Assembly: GCA_026786325.1 (NCBI GenBank)
Contig: JAJAYH010000199.1
Location: 1-8,379 of the forward strand
Direction: 5' to 3'
DNA length: 8,379 nucleotides
Origin: Alkalinema sp. CAN_BIN05
GTDB taxonomy: Bacteria > Cyanobacteriota > Cyanobacteriia > Leptolyngbyales > Leptolyngbyaceae
In this document: piece after piece, positions 7,281 to 8,379 of the stretch
How positions within the stretch are numbered: the stretch's first letter is position 1
Layout: every line of letters starts with the position of its first letter
Position numbers and translations under genes: made by a program
Notes under the pieces: model-generated
What the model was told of the DNA's origin: nothing
Databases searched by the model: none
Seen by the model: the letters and a program-made list of their open reading frames with translations, nothing else

Positions 7281-8379
7281 TTAAAGCTTCTGTCGCCCAA
7301 TATCATTACCAATTCGGAGAGTAATATCAGATTCTAATTCTCCAATGGAAATCGATTCTACAATACCGAGTCCTATAATGTGTTGAATAGATTCTGCCGC
7401 TTGATTTTGGCCACCTTGAACAATGATTTGAGTTTGGGTTTGTTGTTCCGATCGGTCATCACTCACAGATACATTTTCATAGCCCGCTTTACCAAGCTGC
7501 ATTGCAATAGTTTGGGCCGCATCAGGATTATTTGAAGCATTTTGAATAATAATTCGCAGTGGAGCAGTCGTTCCATCCGCTTGACCCGCACCCACATTAA
7601 AATACTCTTTCATAATACGATCGCGGCCATCCGGCTCCATAATCCAATAGCTCGACTGAAACTCCTTAGGCCCACTAAATCGGCCAGGAAGCAACACCAT
7701 TTTGATTGCTTTTTGATCAATACCCACGCCATAATTAAACAATGCCGAAGTTTCCTCCATCGTGAGATTCGTATCAATGTAAGGCTGCATTGCCTGAAGA
7801 ATTCCTGGCATACGGGCAATCACTAGCGGACTATTGAACTTCTCACGCAGCGCCTTTAACAACACCTGTTGACGTTGAACTCGGCCAATATCCCCAAAAG
7901 CATCATTTCTAAACCGAGCAAATTGTTCTGCTTTATCTCCATCCAATATCTGTTTCCCTTGCTTGAGATTGATCGAAAGCTTTTGAGTATTGTCTTCATA
8001 AACCATATCCGTTGGGACATTCACCTCAACGCCGCCCACTTGATTAATCAATTCCCGAAAGGCATCAGTGCTAAACCGGACATAACGATCGATGGGAACT
8101 CCAGAAAAATTATCAGAAATAACTTGATTTACCAGTGCTGGCCCGCCAGATGGATTAGCTTGATTTATTTTAGTCAAACCAAGATTAGGAATCTCAACTT
8201 GAGTATCACGGGGAATCGACAGGAGACTCACGCCAGACTGTTTTGGGTCAATATGTAGCAACAAAATAGAATCACTATTACCGCTGAACATTTCCTCCGT
8301 GCCCAGCTTCGCACCCGCCACCCGATCGATCCCCATCACCAACACATTCACCGGACGCTTAACCTGATAGCGGAAGCCA
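7281..8379 (-). CDS. LCP (LytR-CpsA-Psr) family glycopolymer transferase with LytR_C domain, 5' end outside the window
   Basis: LCP proteins are membrane-anchored enzymes that move polyprenyl-linked glycopolymers onto peptidoglycan or another envelope acceptor. Numbering from the Val encoded by GTG at 8351-8349, the LCP core shows VNVLVMGIDR (1-10), SDSILLLHID (26-35), SIPRDT (45-50; Arg48, Asp49), KIN (61-63) and FARFRND..GDIGRVQRQQ (144-162), including the Arg residues that hold the pyrophosphate lipid head. A LytR_C domain follows at about 265-347 (LRIIIQNASNNPDAA ... DITLRIGND). Nine further open codons upstream, reading GFRYQVKRP, show that the GTG is not the true start. The N-terminal cytoplasmic tail and transmembrane helix must lie beyond 8379. 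The stop is TAA at 7283-7281. The gene is convergent with the hybrid kinase. The glycopolymer is unknown. Confidence 0.94.
   Translation of the reverse strand, partial: GFRYQVKRPVNVLVMGIDRVAGAKLGTEEMFSGNSDSILLLHIDPKQSGVSLLSIPRDTQVEIPNLGLTKINQANPSGGPALVNQVISDNFSGVPIDRYVRFSTDAFRELINQVGGVEVNVPTDMVYEDNTQKLSINLKQGKQILDGDKAEQFARFRNDAFGDIGRVQRQQVLLKALREKFNSPLVIARMPGILQAMQPYIDTNLTMEETSALFNYGVGIDQKAIKMVLLPGRFSGPKEFQSSYWIMEPDGRDRIMKEYFNVGAGQADGTTAPLRIIIQNASNNPDAAQTIAMQLGKAGYENVSVSDDRSEQQTQTQIIVQGGQNQAAESIQHIIGLGIVESISIGELESDITLRIGNDIGRQKL

Noticed and set aside
7263..7293. Possible hairpin AGAAG ... CTTCT near the converging gene ends, as a two-way terminator
   Set aside because: The stem is only five pairs around a loop of more than 20 bases, lies across the LCP stop codon and has no T-run. 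It is not a credible terminator.
7247..7324. A 25-codon plus-strand ORF in the gap after the kinase gene, running into the LCP gene's 3' end
   Set aside because: It has no ribosome binding site, half of it is antisense to the LCP coding sequence, and its peptide has no recognisable feature. Chance ORFs of this length are common.
7869..8258. A 129-codon plus-strand ORF opposite the LCP gene
   Set aside because: It is entirely antisense to a well-supported LCP coding sequence with intact family motifs. The peptide has no domain-like pattern.
8349..8351. GTG at 8351 as the true start of the LCP gene
   Set aside because: The frame stays open upstream for nine codons to the window edge, and starting here would leave no membrane anchor and cut directly into the first strand of the LCP fold.

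Overview
The window looks like a piece of a cyanobacterial chromosome. The HIP1 octamer GCGATCGC occurs seven times in 8.4 kb and many more sites carry its CGATCG core. The largest gene is a cyanobacterial-type hybrid Ser/Thr kinase - ATPase - histidine kinase. Filamentous cyanobacteria are the likeliest source because they carry many such hybrids, but no marker here fixes the genus.

Layout. Bases 1-100 hold the edge of something upstream: either the first 23 codons of a divergent minus-strand gene or the last codons of a plus-strand gene. Bases 101-1072 (+) encode a 323-residue alpha/beta-hydrolase with an intact-looking Ser-Asp-His triad and unknown substrate. A 153-base spacer follows, with at most a weak promoter. 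Bases 1226-7207 (+) encode one uninterrupted 1993-residue signalling protein: Ser/Thr kinase, AAA/STAND-like ATPase, long helical-repeat region, Ser/Thr-rich linker, two GAF domains, coiled coil, and HisKA plus HATPase. After a 73-base gap comes a convergent minus-strand gene (7281 to the window end) encoding an LCP (LytR-CpsA-Psr) protein with a LytR_C domain. Its 5' end, expected to encode the membrane anchor, lies outside the window.

How the parts relate. The hydrolase and the kinase are co-oriented and could share a transcript, but no sequence signal proves it. The LCP gene is on the other strand and is an ordinary cell-envelope gene. No response regulator is present, so the kinase's output partner must be encoded elsewhere. 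I found no mobile element, tRNA, rRNA, CRISPR array or convincing terminator.

Novelty. No wholly new system is evident. The points most worth a second look all concern the giant kinase: substitutions at canonical Ser/Thr-kinase positions (alpha-C Glu to Gln, DFG to DFS, HRD to HKD, eroded Gly loop), AT-rich HIP1-free sensor segments inside a more GC-rich gene, and a Ser/Thr-rich linker between the helical repeats and the GAF domains.
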